A DNA stretch of 64,000 nt, taken from positions 2,138,416 to 2,202,415 of the forward strand of contig SIJG01000003.1 of assembly GCA_023374025.1 (NCBI GenBank), given 5' to 3'. This DNA comes from Heterodera schachtii. Taxonomy: Eukaryota > Nematoda > Chromadorea > Rhabditida > Heteroderidae. Shown here piece after piece: positions 1 to 10,763 of the stretch. The notes beneath the pieces were generated by a model. That model ran no database searches. It was not told the DNA's origin and was given only the letters and a program-made list of their open reading frames with translations. The position numbers and the translations under genes are program-made. Within the stretch, counting starts at the first letter, position 1; every line of letters starts with the position of its first letter.

Positions 1-864
1 CGCTAATTCGCCGCAAGTGGCCAAGTCTGCGCTGAATGCCGGCCAAGTCGCCGACGCCGTTGCCGTCGGAGTCGAAAAACAAGAAAGATTAAGTGTAATT
101 AAATGATAATGGTTAGAGGAAATACTGGGGAGGAAAAACACAAAAATTGACAAAATCTTTAAAAAATAAAATTTTCTAGACATTTTAGCGCATTTTCGGG
201 TCTAATTATCCGAAAAATCCAAATCAACCTCATGATAAAATGCAATATATTTAAATCGCTCAGTTTATCATTTCTATCATTCAGAAAATAAATTACCATG
301 GAAGGAGAGAGTCCAAATCTGTAAATTGACTCACTTAAAAAGAATAAAATTTAAGTAATGCCTCATAAATCAATGTGCCCTTCCACCATTCGCGCGAAAG
401 GGACGACGACGGCGCACACTTTGGATGGACATGGACAAGGAAAAGGGCGAACACCAGCGAGAACAACGAGCCGAGCCACAACACCGAATAGAAAGTCAAT
501 CTGACAATGGACAAACGGAAAGGAAATTGGAAAACGAAGTGAGCAAAGTTATTAATTGCGTAATGCGTACCGAATTAATTGCTTACCTTTTTCTGCGCCA
601 CTTTTTCTCGTTGCGATAGCGTTCGATCTGTTCCACGGACAGAGGGGGCCGTTGTTTGCCGGGGATGAGCAGTAGCTGCCCAGTGGCGCAGGAGAATGGT
701 GTGCCGGGGCCGCGAAAGACGGTCCCGTCGTCGCCGAACAGCTCGGAGACACACAACGGAGACGGACCAAGCGGCGTTTGAATGGCATTGTGCTCAACGG
801 CGAAGATGTAACTGTTGGACTTGTGGGCGAGGAAAAGGCGCGGTGGACATTTTGTGGCGGGCAT
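1..864 (-). CDS. SLC3A2/4F2-type amino-acid transporter heavy chain, partial
   Basis: Minus-strand gene, truncated by the left window edge. Exon 1 is 864-587, from ATG (MPATKC) to ...EKKWRRK, phase 2. Exon 2 is 500-362 and continues with a single membrane span (LTFYSVLWLGSLFSLVFALF), then PKCAP and WWKGTLIYE. Exon 3 runs from about 79 off the edge with FFDSDGNGVGDLAGI, the hallmark start of the glycosyl-hydrolase-13-like ectodomain. This order (cytosolic tail, one transmembrane anchor, WW..LIY, DSDGNGVGDL) is that of SLC3A heavy chains, which pair with LAT/xCT light chains at the plasma membrane; C. elegans atgp-1/atgp-2 are the likely counterparts. The second intron begins with GC (361-360) and no AG lies immediately before the exon-3 reading frame, so that acceptor is unresolved. 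An alpha-glucosidase is the alternative, but the internal membrane span and absence of a signal peptide favour the heavy chain. Confidence 0.72.
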
Positions 865-1451
865 GGCACAAATGGACGGCACGCATTTGGCAATAAAAAT
901 AGCCCATTAACCAACGGATCAATCAATTGGAAAATGGGGCCAAACGCATCGAAAATGGGATAAAGGGAGAGACGGTCAAGCAAATAATTGGAGAATTAAA
1001 AACTCATTTGAAAAATGGGAACAAAATTAAAGGCACTTTATTCTGTACAAACCAAAAAAAGACAAAAATGAAAGCGAAAATTGTGATTCGTCAAAATTTT
1101 CATGAATCGGAGATCTCTCAGTGGTGTTTAAAGCGGTTTATTTCGAGCCTTTCCGTCCCTTTTTGCTTGACGACGGTCCGCCATACTTTTGTGCGAGATT
1201 GTCCAAGAAATCGTCCTAAAAATTACATTTAAACAAATGGAAATCGATTCAGAAGGGAAGTGTGCGTATAGACTAAAAATCTAAAATGAACTAAAAAGAA
1301 AAACCCAAAAATCGACCGAAATTCACAAACAAAATTTACTTAATCGGACGATAGTTTATGAATTAATTTTAATTGCGATTGTTAAATTTATCTGACAATG
1401 AGAGGGATATATAATTTTGGAAGGAAAGGGGTGAAGTTCTCCCAGATATGA
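865..1451. other. Intergenic spacer, no gene seen
   Basis: AT-rich sequence between the divergently read 5' end of the transporter gene and the 3' end of the J-protein gene. Short open frames here lack family motifs and splice context. It must contain the promoter of the transporter heavy chain, but no specific site is recognisable. Confidence 0.5.
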
Positions 1452-2695
1452 TCACAGAAACAGCCCACGAACCATTTTTTCAGCGCGTTTGCGCTGCTTG
1501 GCCCGTATCAATGCGCCCAAAGAGTCGTCGCCGTCCGTCCCTTTGCTGACGCTTTCCCTCTGGCGCAACTCCTCCAGCGCTTGCTCCGCCTCCACCTCCT
1601 CGCGTTGTGCGCGCGCGGCACGCCGAGTGCGAGCGGAGGCGGGCTCGTTGACAAAGCGCGCATACGCACGCAGTTCGCCGCGCTCGATGCCATGGCGGAC
1701 TATCTCGCGGATTCGGTCCTCGTCCGGATGCTCGGCGCCGACCACACTTTGCATGATCTTGTCCATGTTGCCTTTGTGCTTCTGATACGCCTCCTTAACC
1801 TCGTCAATTTCCTCCTGTGAACCTTAAAGGGGAAAAATGAGTTAGGAAGGTGATTTTGCAGATTTCGTTTTCCTATTCCACATCCCCGTCGTTAGGAGCC
1901 TTTTTTGATAATTTCAGTTAAATGTAATACAAACTAGAAAGCGATATTTCGAAAAAAAATGCCGGACCAGACTGATATTCTCAGAAGCAACCGGTTTCCG
2001 GGTTCGGTCTCTCAAAAACAGTGAATCCAGAAAACCGGTCAATCCAGATTTTTCCAAAAAATCGCCGGACCAATTTCCGGGTCAAGTACTGCTCGGTCTC
2101 AAATACAAACCCAAATTAGCCATATAATATCAATTCCTTAAAACTCTTTAAAAATAATCGACCGGTACATTCCACCATTGAACTTTTATTGTTTCCATAC
2201 GTACCTCTGAATTTGGCCAGGTACGCTTCGATCTCTTCCGGAGTGACTTTTTTGAAAACGCCTCGCCACACGGCCGACCAATCTTTGCCTTCGTAAAATT
2301 CGTTCTCATCGTCAAGCGAACCTGTGCCGACAAATTGGAGATAAATTTGGTTTGCTGACTAAAATTCCAATGTTTTCTCACCCGTTTCGTCATACGCTTT
2401 GCGCTTCTCCCCTTCCCCCAAAATTGCATATGCTCTGCCGATCACTTGGAATTTCTGCTTGGCCAACTCGCGCGTCGTTTCGTCATGTTGTGCCGATGCA
2501 AATCTGTCGGGATGCCACAGAATTGACTGGCGATAGTAGGCTTTTTTGACTGAAAAATGAAACATCAAAACGTGAAAAATATAAATCAGCATCACTTTGT
2601 GCACTGCTCAAGTTGCTTTTGCTCCTGTCCAATTTCAAAATTTGGTACAGATCCTTCGTCCCAAATAAATCAACGCATTCCTTGCCAAAACTCAT
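1452..2695 (-). CDS. DNAJC9: DnaJ homolog subfamily C member 9 (DNAJC9-type)
   Basis: Four exons on the minus strand: 2695-2596, 2549-2382, 2321-2205 and 1822-1452, giving about 251 residues, close to human DNAJC9 (260). The J domain opens the protein: DLYQILKLDRS, then after intron 1 IKKAYYRQSILWHPDRF, containing the HPD tripeptide that stimulates Hsp70 ATPase. The DENEFYEGKDWSAVWR segment, GNMDKIMQSVVG and a basic, Glu-rich C-terminal helix match the DNAJC9 histone-binding region, so a nuclear histone H3-H4 co-chaperone role is inferred. Intron phases are consistent throughout (1, 1, 1). Intron 3 holds short repeated ACCGG motifs near 1970-2100 that look like a decayed transposon end. The C. 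elegans counterpart is probably dnj-23. Confidence 0.88.
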
Positions 2696-5365
2696 TTCAA
2701 TCGTTTAGCTTAAGAAACTTTATTTTTTATTTTGCCGAAAAAGAATAATAATTGTCTGATCTCATATTTACATTTTACATGTCTTAAATTATTGTGGGAG
2801 CCACGCAAAAACGAGATGAGTTAATGAAAGGAGGAACAGTGTTAACGAACAGGGAAAAGGAAAAAAAAATTAAAAAGAATATTTTTTTTTCCTTAAATAA
2901 CAGAGGAGAGAGAGAGAGAAAGAGAGAGCGAGAGAGAAGAGAGAGAGAGAAGAGAGAGTGAGAAAGAGGGAGAGAAAATGGTAAAGAAAAAGACAAAAAT
3001 GAAGAGTGAGTATGAAAAGAAAAAAAGAACAGTGAAAATAGCATTGCATTCTTTGTTTCTCTTCCTCTTTTTTTTACAACTCATCACAAAAATTGTTTTG
3101 TATATTTGCCTGTTATATAAAAACAATGACATTCGAAAAAATCCGTGGGTGCAAGTCCGTGGAGAGCGAATAGCGATGTTTGCGGGGAGGTTTTTCAAAC
3201 TTCACAAATTATGAAAAAAAAAAAAAAAATTCTTTTATTCACAACAACAGTTAGGCAAGGGCCAGGAGGATAATTAGCACAGCTAATTAAGGAGGGACGC
3301 GGGCGCTTGAAAAGAATACGCGTCGGTTGGTTGGCCAGAAAATGCGAAATGGTCTTCCATTGGAGCATTGGAGGCACGAAGGTGTGGCAAACGTAAATCG
3401 CCTTCTTCGCTTCGATGATACGGCTTTCGCACCCCCAATTTTTTTTTATTATTACACAAATTAGGACACCCTTTTTTGTACATACCTAATTAAAAGAAGA
3501 ATGGCATGAAAAACAATGCTTTTACATAAATGTAAAATGACAAAATTACACTTTTTGAATTTAATGGGTCGGTCGTATTACGAAGGCATTCAGCGAATTC
3601 TCGAGTCTGATCTTTTAATTTTGGTATGGTCTCAAAAATATGTAATAAGACAACAAATGAGGACATAAGACCGCTGACGCTTTACCACCTTCACCATTTC
3701 CATCATTATCAGCAGCAACCAACGCCTAGTTGTACAGGCATTGCAGTCAGCAACTTTTTGAATGATATCAAAGATTGTTTAGTTTAATTTGGTTGACAGA
3801 ATCTTTAAAAATAATTTTTCAAAAATCGGCATAAAAACTAATTAGCCACCCATGCTAATAGTTTTTGGTACAGAAACTCACATTTTCGGGACACTGTGTT
3901 CATCAACGATTTGTTACACAGTAAAAAAATCTTAAAAAGAAAGGACGGGGATGAACATTATTCATTCGTTTCGTAGAAGCAGTGCGCCAAACTGGTTGAT
4001 TTTGCTGGCGGCGGTGGTAGCGATTAAGACACTGACTTTTTGGGGTGGTGGGTGCTGAGTTATGTACCAGCAGCAGCAGCAGCAGCAAAAGAATTTGACG
4101 GTGGCGACGGCGATCATCGACGATGATGAAAAGGGTGGTGGTGGCGGATGAGTTGGTCTGCTGCTGAGAAAAACGCGGTGTGTGCAATGAAAGAAATGCG
4201 AGAAAGTCGCTCACATTCCCTCCCCCCCCCCCCCCCCCCCCTCTTTTCCATTCAATTCAAAGTGTCCAATTGTGAGGACGCTTCTGGTAGTTTTTTTTAG
4301 AAATTTGCGGAGATCCCCCCACCCGTCCATCCAATCCAATGGTCAAAAATAATAGAACAGCGAAGACACTTAACCGGAAGATGGGAAACCGGAAGAGGAA
4401 GCCTCGCCGGCGGGAGGAAGCGAACTCATTCATTTCCTTCCTTTCCATCCACATCCGAGTCCCAAAATAATTTTGAGAAGCACAGCAAAGTCATTCATTA
4501 TTCCTACATTTTAAAAGAACAGCAGAAGTACAAAAACAGATCAACAAAATTCCATTTTGCCATAATTACGTTCATAAAGAGATACATTTTGCCAAATTGC
4601 GAGAATTTTTTTTGTTTCCTAAAAGTTTTGCTCTTTTTTGCAACCGTTCGGCGCAAGTTACACACAAATATTTTTTGCTACTTAAAGCTTATTCATGTCA
4701 TTCATTTTCGAGGCCTTAGCTTCTCTGCTTTTATCGCCCGCCATATCATAACAAAATAATGTCCAATTCTTTTTGCTGATCGCCGCTTCTCCCCCAGGTT
4801 TGAACGTTTTTATAATATTTCTAAGCAACACATAACTTCCTGTTTTAATTTACGAAAGGCCTGTAGCCAAAAAAAAAACAGCGGGGAATCCGAAACGAAA
4901 AAATGCAAAAATTATTATCCAATGTTATTTCAAAATTTTTGTCGCAAGGGAGAAGAAACAGGAATTTATAGCCGTTTTTGTCAGAAAATGGTCAATTTTT
5001 TTAAATTAAATTTTCAAAAACAAAGGAAAAATGGGGGTCAGTCGGTGCTGTTAGGTGCACTATGAAATTTTTTTCGAAATTTTCATTCATTTGTTAAAAA
5101 AATGCTTAAAATTTGGAATTTTCCATTTTTTCTGGAATAAAATTTAATTGTAAAATCGAATTATTAATTAATCTCATTCCCAAAAAAGTAATGGAATATT
5201 TTTAGTGCAAAACTGTTAATAAATTTGGAAATAACATTTGCAATTTCATTTTACCACGCCATACTTTCTTTTAATTTAAATTTTCGTTTGATTTTGCCGT
5301 GCCATTTTAGGTTTCCCACCGCCCTCTACCGTCTCATTCGCTTCCCCTTCCTCTTATTGTTAGCC
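2696..5365. other. Intergenic region with simple repeats
   Basis: No convincing gene. It contains a GA tract (2903-2976), poly-A at about 3214-3228, a CAG run (about 4070-4086) and a long poly-C run at about 4222-4241. A few open frames on the minus strand (3294-3420, 4257-4454) have plausible residue composition but no recognised domain. Confidence 0.45.
2903..2976. repeat. GA simple repeat
   Basis: Imperfect (GA)n tract interrupted by single A or C substitutions. Similar GA/CT tracts recur at 42661-42704, 45520-45600, 46145-46385, 46799-46925, 50896-50978 and 52584-52639. Confidence 0.9.
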
Positions 5366-5683
5366 ATGCTTTTCCACTCCGTCCATCGTCCGCTCCATTC
5401 GTCGCCCGTGCCATTCGCGCGCTGTCACCGCTATTTGTCCCGTCCCTACGTGTACCCGCTGTTCTTCATGCTCGTCCTCTTTCTGCTCGTCCGATGGAAT
5501 GCCGTGCCCGACCCGGGCACCACCGGCGCCCGCTTCAGCAGCGACGACGAAATCGCTTTCGAAGACACAAAACTGCAGGTGGAGGAGGGAAACGACGGCG
5601 ACACCAATGACATTGTCGACGCGGAGGAGGACGAGGCGCAAACAGTCAAAGCGACGGAAGAGGGCCCAAAACGGGTCATCCAG
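5366..5683 (+). CDS. Exon encoding membrane-anchored acidic N-terminus (possible alternative GILT first exon)
   Basis: ATG at 5366 lies downstream of a good acceptor (GCCATTTTAG ending about 5310), which fits trans-splicing. It encodes a basic, His/Arg-rich head, a hydrophobic span (VYPLFFMLVLFLLVRW) and a strongly acidic tail ending KRVIQ at a clean donor (CAG/GTCAGT, phase 0). No family is recognised. The phase matches the shared GILT exon at 7505, so this could be an alternative first exon of the GILT gene, or the 5' end of a separate gene whose other exons were not found. The intervening sequence to 7132 is AT-rich with C-runs and no further coding exon is apparent. Confidence 0.45.
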
Positions 5684-7132
5684 GTCAGTGGAAGTCGGGC
5701 TGTTGGACTGAAATTTAAAAAATGGCAAATTTTGGTGACATTTCCAAAGGATGAAATGAAATAATGAAAATAAGAAAAGTTACAATAAACGTTAAAAACG
5801 TACCTAATTTGTTTCTTTCATCTTGAATCCGAGAAATACAAAAATGGAAGAGCACCCAGAATTTTCAATATTTTGTTATAACGAAGATTGGGTTACTAGG
5901 AATTTGGTTTAATGACCTTCAACTTGAAATATATTTTTTAAAATTTATAAAAAAATGTTTACGGCAAAAGTTTTTTTTTTTGAGAATTCCATTATTTTGC
6001 TTTTTTTTCATATTTTGGCATTTTTACCTATGGTTATCTTCATTATTTTTGATTGATATTTCTTTGTCTTTTCTTCAATTGTTATTGGTTTCTGTCCATT
6101 TTTTATTGGCCCAAAATCGCTCGTCCAAAGTGTGTCCAATCCGTTCGCATTTGCCCCCGCTCCGTTCATTTCTTTGCTTTTCCTCTCCCATAAATCAAAG
6201 TGCCTTAGTCACTTTGGGGGGGGGGGGCGTCTATTAAAAGCCTTCTGCAAAAGCATCATCTTCATATGGCTTTTCTCCCTTTTGTCTGGGTGTGACCCGC
6301 ACCAATCCCAACCCATCCTCGCTGAAACACCGATAAATAATCACCTGAATCCACCCCCCCCCCCCCCAAAAATAATGCCCTCCGACCCATCCCATCCCCC
6401 AAAAATTATGTATTGCACTCGCCCTTCCCCCCTCCACCCATCCCATTTCTCTCCATCCACCAATTTAATGTGCTGTGATGCAACCGATTTGGGCTGGTGT
6501 TACTTTTTCCCGATGACTGAACATCAGTTTTTGTCATCGCTGGGATTTGCTAATATCTCTTCCCCTTCCCTCCTCTCTTTTCAACAACGATCACCCCCCC
6601 CCCCCCCCTTCGTGGATTGACCCCGTTGGTTTATGTGTGTGTGGTGTCATCCCCCTTTTGTCCGCTTCATTGCATTCAGTCAACCACCTTTCCTCCTCTA
6701 TTTGGTGCCGTCCTCTATTCAATTCTCATTTTGTTTGTTGTTGCATCAATTGTTTCACAGTCCGCTAATTTGTTGGCACTTCCCATTCCTTTTTGCCGTT
6801 TCATTTACTCCATTTGAAAATGAAATGGTGCATTTGTCTGATGGGGTGTGATGCTCGAGGCGTGGCACCTCTCCTAATGGGCAAAAAGGATTCGATGCCA
6901 ATTCTTGAAAATATTTTTTCCCAATTTTCTGTTTGAGGCTTGGCTTGGCTCGATGAAATGAGATGAGTAATGTAGCAAAACAAATTATTATTTCTTTATG
7001 GAAAAGGGTCGTCACCGTTCCATTCCTTTTCTCCCCGCTTTTCATCCATTAAAATTTTTTTTTGCTTACCAACAAATGTTGCATATACAACAAAAAGATT
7101 GTTTATTTGTTCTTTTTCTTCCGCTTTCCACC

Positions 7133-8913
7133 ATGAACGTTTCGTCATTGAACAGCGCCAACGGCACTTCATTTTCCGGCACTTTTTTCTCCTCAATTTT
7201 CCCGTCAAAATTTGTCATTATTTTCACTTTTATTTGTCACTTTGTCCTTTTTACACACGGACAAATTGTGATTCGAAATGTCCGGGCCGAGTTCAAATCT
7301 GCCGAGGGCGTAGACCCTCTTCCATTTTCTTCGTCGGAGGACGAGGTTTTGACGAAAATTGATCTTTCACCGTTTAATGGAGTTTTAAATCAAAAAATTA
7401 CTTGGAATACTGCAAATTTTAAAACTTCCTTTTCACCGTAATTAAAAAAATAAACATTTTTAATTCAATTTTTTAATATATTTTTTAATGTTTTCTTTTT
7501 TAAGAAGCCGCCTTTTCTGGAAGAGTCGGCCTTGGGGCAGAAAACGAAGTTGAGAAAGAAGGGCAACATGGTGTCCCTAATTGTCTACATGGTAAATAGA
7601 TTTCTATTTTGATGGGCTTTCTCCATTAAATAATTTCATATTCAGGAAGCTCTTTGCCCTGACACGACTGGTGAGAAATTGAAAACATTTAAATGGAAAT
7701 AAAAAATATTGAATTTTATTAGTTTATTTTCTTACACTTTCTTTTGCCGTATCTCTGAGTCTGTCTGATAATGAGTTAAATTTCCAAGTTTTGAATTATG
7801 TAAAAAATCACGAATATTTACTTAAGAAGATTAAAAATAAAATGTTTTTTAAAACACATCCTAATATGGTTCAGAACAAATTTAAAATTTCTCATAAAAA
7901 TTATTTACGCTTTTCTTGAATTGTTTTTTTTGTATTTGGCAAATTTCGTTGAAAAAAAAATACAAATTTTCAAAAAAAAACAAAATTTTTTTTAAATTTT
8001 TTTTGGGATGATCTGTCCCTCCATCACTGACCAAATTTTATCCTGAAGACTTCCCACATTGCCAGGTTTTGTTCGCCGTCAGTTGTTGCCCGCTTGGGCC
8101 CGTCTCGGGGCAACCAATCGCATCAATGTTACCATTGTGCCGTTCGGGAAGGCCCAATGTGCCCGTACGGAGGCGGAGGAGGGCGAAGACTATCGGTGGG
8201 TGGGGGGAACAAAAAGACAATGGGAAAATAGCATTTCAATTTTCGACAACAAAATTTTTTTTTTTTTACAAATTTTTACTTATCTTAGGCGCCGTCGTGG
8301 AAAATTTTGCAAAATTTAACGAAAAATTGTTGTTTTTTTTTGTCGTTTTGTGAGTTTTTTGCCCCCATTTGTCAGTTGCGAGTGCCAACATGGACAGACC
8401 GAGTGCGAGTTGAATCAGCTGATGAACTGTGCCATTGATCTGTTGCCGGATGCCGACAGTTTCGTGCCGTTGGTTGGCTGTGTGCAGGGCAAGGAAAGTG
8501 TGAGCGCCGCGTTCAAAAGCTGTTTGGCCGGCCATTCGTCGTCCGACCGGTGCCTTTTTCAATTCACAATTAAACGATTTATTGAATTTGAAATAAGATT
8601 TTTCAAAAAAATTTATGGGTTTTTTTTTTGAAAAATTCGGGTGGAGGTGAGAAAACGACCTGTTCCGGCTTTTTTTTCCATAATTTGTTTTAACAATTCT
8701 CACAGACTTTGGCAATGCGCGATGGGCCGCGAGGGACGGCATTTGCACGCCCTGGCGGGCAATAGGACGGCGGCCATCGGCGACGCGTTCAACTTTGTGC
8801 CGTGGGTGGTGCTGGACGGACGGCGCGACAACGACGCCTTTTACGCGTTGGAGGAAAACCTTTGCAAGCGACTCAACGAGCCGCAGCCCATCCAATGCAT
8901 CAAATTCTCATAG
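7133..8913 (+). CDS. GILT-family (gamma-interferon-inducible lysosomal thiol reductase-like) protein
   Basis: Exons: 7133-7345 (or to 7381), 7505-7591, 7646-7670, 8066-8195, 8376-8549 and 8706-8913. Phases join cleanly (0, 0, 1, 2, 2). A hydrophobic signal segment (FVIIFTFICHFVLFTHG) lies in exon 1. The mature part has VSLIVYMEALCPDTTGF, the thioredoxin-like active-site region; as in many nematode GILTs the second Cys of CxxC is absent (CPDT). The family signature CQHGQTEC follows, then NVTIVPFGKAQC upstream and the C-terminal WQCAMGREG and FVPWVVLDG blocks. Mammalian GILT reduces disulfides in lysosomes; secretion or lysosomal targeting is inferred here from the signal peptide. Donor choice of exon 1 is uncertain because GAG/GTTTTG and GGA/GTTTTA are both phase 0. 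The 5366-5683 exon could replace it. Confidence 0.85.
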
Positions 8914-9681
8914 AAATTAAAAAAGAGGAAGGAACGGCTTTTGCATTCTTTCGAATTTCACCGGTCATTCGCATTTTATTTCTTTCGAGAAAGGGAGGCC
9001 GAATTTGGTGGACGGGATTTGTTCCAGGCTTTCCAGGTGTAGCACAATCCAAAATCCTTGACCGTCCACCCGAGTGTTGGTCATCCCTTCTCCATTTTTT
9101 TTTCTGTCTCAATTTATTGTTTATGTTATTTACAATTTTTCTGTTTCAATTTTTTGTTTCTGCTACTTAATTGATTACAATTAACCAAATTGCTTTTGCT
9201 ACTTAATTAATGAAGTGCGGCCAAATTAAGAAATGCTTCATGCATTTCTCAACTACTTAAGTGTGTGTGTGTGTGTGTGTTATTCAATTTGTTCCATGTA
9301 TTTACTTAATTATTTAATTAATGTGTTCAATTCCATCGTTCTTTGTAGACCATTTTTATCCCCGTGTGGCCTTACACAAAACCAAAATGCCTCTGAAATT
9401 TTACACAGCTTTTGCCCCAGCCCCAGTACAATCGCATAAAATTATCTAATAATTTGTATGTATAATATAATTCAATAACATTTTGTAATATCAATTCGAA
9501 CAAAAAATTTACATATCGTTGTCCCAATAAAAATCTATTCAGGGATGAAGCGCAGAGGGAAAAAGCCGCGAATTGCGGTCGCGCTCCATCCCTGAAACAG
9601 ATGAATAGGCGCTGATAGGCATTTCCAAATTGTACAATTTGCATTTTATATCAATTATTGTTGTTTCTTATTGGTTTTAAA
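8914..9681. other. Intergenic, 3' flank of GILT
   Basis: AT-rich, with a GT repeat at about 9261-9280. The only structured segment is a GC-rich hairpin at 9540-9594. No coding exon is visible. Confidence 0.5.
9540..9594. other. GC-rich stem-loop
   Basis: CAGGGATGAAGCGC at 9540 pairs with GCGCTCCATCCCTG ending at 9594 (13 of 14 pairs). A second small stem, CCGC/GCGG, lies inside. It stands out in AT-rich surroundings and could be a structured RNA, a microRNA-like hairpin or a transposon remnant. No promoter elements were recognised. Confidence 0.35.
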
Positions 9682-9935
9682 TAGAGCTGAGCGGGACCGG
9701 GACCGGGACCGGGGCGGGAAATCCCGGTTTTTTCAGGTCCCGGTCCCGGTTTTTGAAAAAAAAGAAATCCCGGTCCCGGTTTTGCCAGTCCCGGTCCCGG
9801 CGGGACTAAATAAGCACTGGTAAGAATGGGGTCTGGGTGAGAAAAGAGAAGGGAATTGGTGAGAAAAAGAAATTTTTTGAGAAAAAAAAAATTAAATTAT
9901 TTATTTCATTTAAAGTGTTCCTTCGTTATTTTATG

Positions 9936-9997
9936 TGGTGTAGTGGCTAAACCTTCTGACCTTCGGTGGTCTGCTCTTGGGTTCAATTCCTCGATGG
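9936..9997 (+). pseudogene. tRNA-like sequence inside hAT element
   Basis: GTGGTGTAGTGGCTAA resembles an A-box region and GGGTTCAATTCC resembles the B box with T-loop. The acceptor stem does not close (3' end CCTCGATGG does not pair with the 5' end), so this is a tRNA-derived fragment rather than a functional tRNA. Confidence 0.45.
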
Positions 9998-10180
9998 AAA
10001 AGAAATTTTTTTTATTTTCTTTACCATTTATTTTAATTGAACTTAATTAATAAAAAATATTTCAACTTAAAATTTTTTTTTCATTTTTAAACAGCCTAAA
10101 AACCCACAAATTAACTTAATATTTGGTCATTTTTTGGCAAAATTCTGTTAACATATTCCATTCAAAATTTAAAAATTTTT

Positions 10181-10207
10181 CCGGCGGCGCCTATCGGCAC
10201 CGCCGGA
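10181..10207. repeat. GGCGGCGCC-TAT-CGGCACCGCC interspersed palindrome
   Basis: Member of a dispersed family with a GC-rich hairpin core in AT-rich context, preceded by a GGTCATTTTTGG...CTGTTAAC-like stretch and followed by CCCC and GCGCC. Other good copies: 23503-23526, 26744-26770, 28138-28164, 31637-31663, 32998-33024; degenerate ones near 12149, 26879 and 31772. Confidence 0.8.
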
Positions 10208-10763
10208 CCCCGCCCCCTCCCAATGTTTCTAAAAAATTTTCTCGAAAAAACAGCGCCACAAAAACAGCGATTAAAAGCAAAAGATTTAAAAGATTGTTAA
10301 TTATTTAAAAAATCCAGAATTTTGGACAGAAAATTCCAAGATCCCCCCCCCCGAAATGAAAATTTTTAAAAATTTACTTGAATTCCTCCTCGAAACGAAA
10401 ATTAAAAAATTTTATGGGTACATTTTTGTATATAGGCAATTTTCGTAACAAAGTGCACTCAAATTTTTAAATTTTTTTTCAAAAAAAATTTCACTTGGGA
10501 AAAGTCCCGGTTGGTCCCGGTCCCGGCTTTTCTCGCGGTCCCGGTCCCGGTCCCGACTTTTCTGGTCCCGGCAAATCCCGGTCCCGGTTTTTGTCAAAAA
10601 TCCCGGTCCCGCTCAGCTCTAGTTTTAAATACAGATTTTTACGATAAAAGAATGACAATTTGTTTAATGCACTGTTTTCGTAAAATTTGCTAAAAATTTA
10701 ATATTTAAATTCCAAAAAATAATAATTTTTTAATGTTGAAACTCTAATTAGTTTTTGTTCACA

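Larger units (their letters stand above)
9682..10621. mobile_element. hAT-type non-autonomous element (MITE), 940 bp
   Basis: Terminal inverted repeats TAGAGCTGAGCGGGACCGGGA and its complement bound the element, followed inward by GGGACC/GGTCCC subrepeats. The identical 8-bp sequence GTTTTAAA flanks both ends (9674-9681 and 10622-10629), diagnostic of hAT-superfamily target-site duplication. No transposase is present. The interior contains a tRNA-like segment (about 9936-9997) and a GGCGGCGCCTATCGGCACCGCC palindrome (10181-10207). Confidence 0.9.

Noticed and set aside
1978..2100. ACCGGTTTCCGGG-type repeats in the DNAJC9 intron
   Set aside because: They resemble hAT subterminal repeats, but neither inverted termini nor a target duplication could be defined.
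4257..4454. Minus-strand open frame with hydrophobic segment (FRLSVFAVLLFLTIGL)
   Set aside because: Single short frame without a domain, acceptor or partner exon; a second natural-looking frame at 3294-3420 could not be joined to it.
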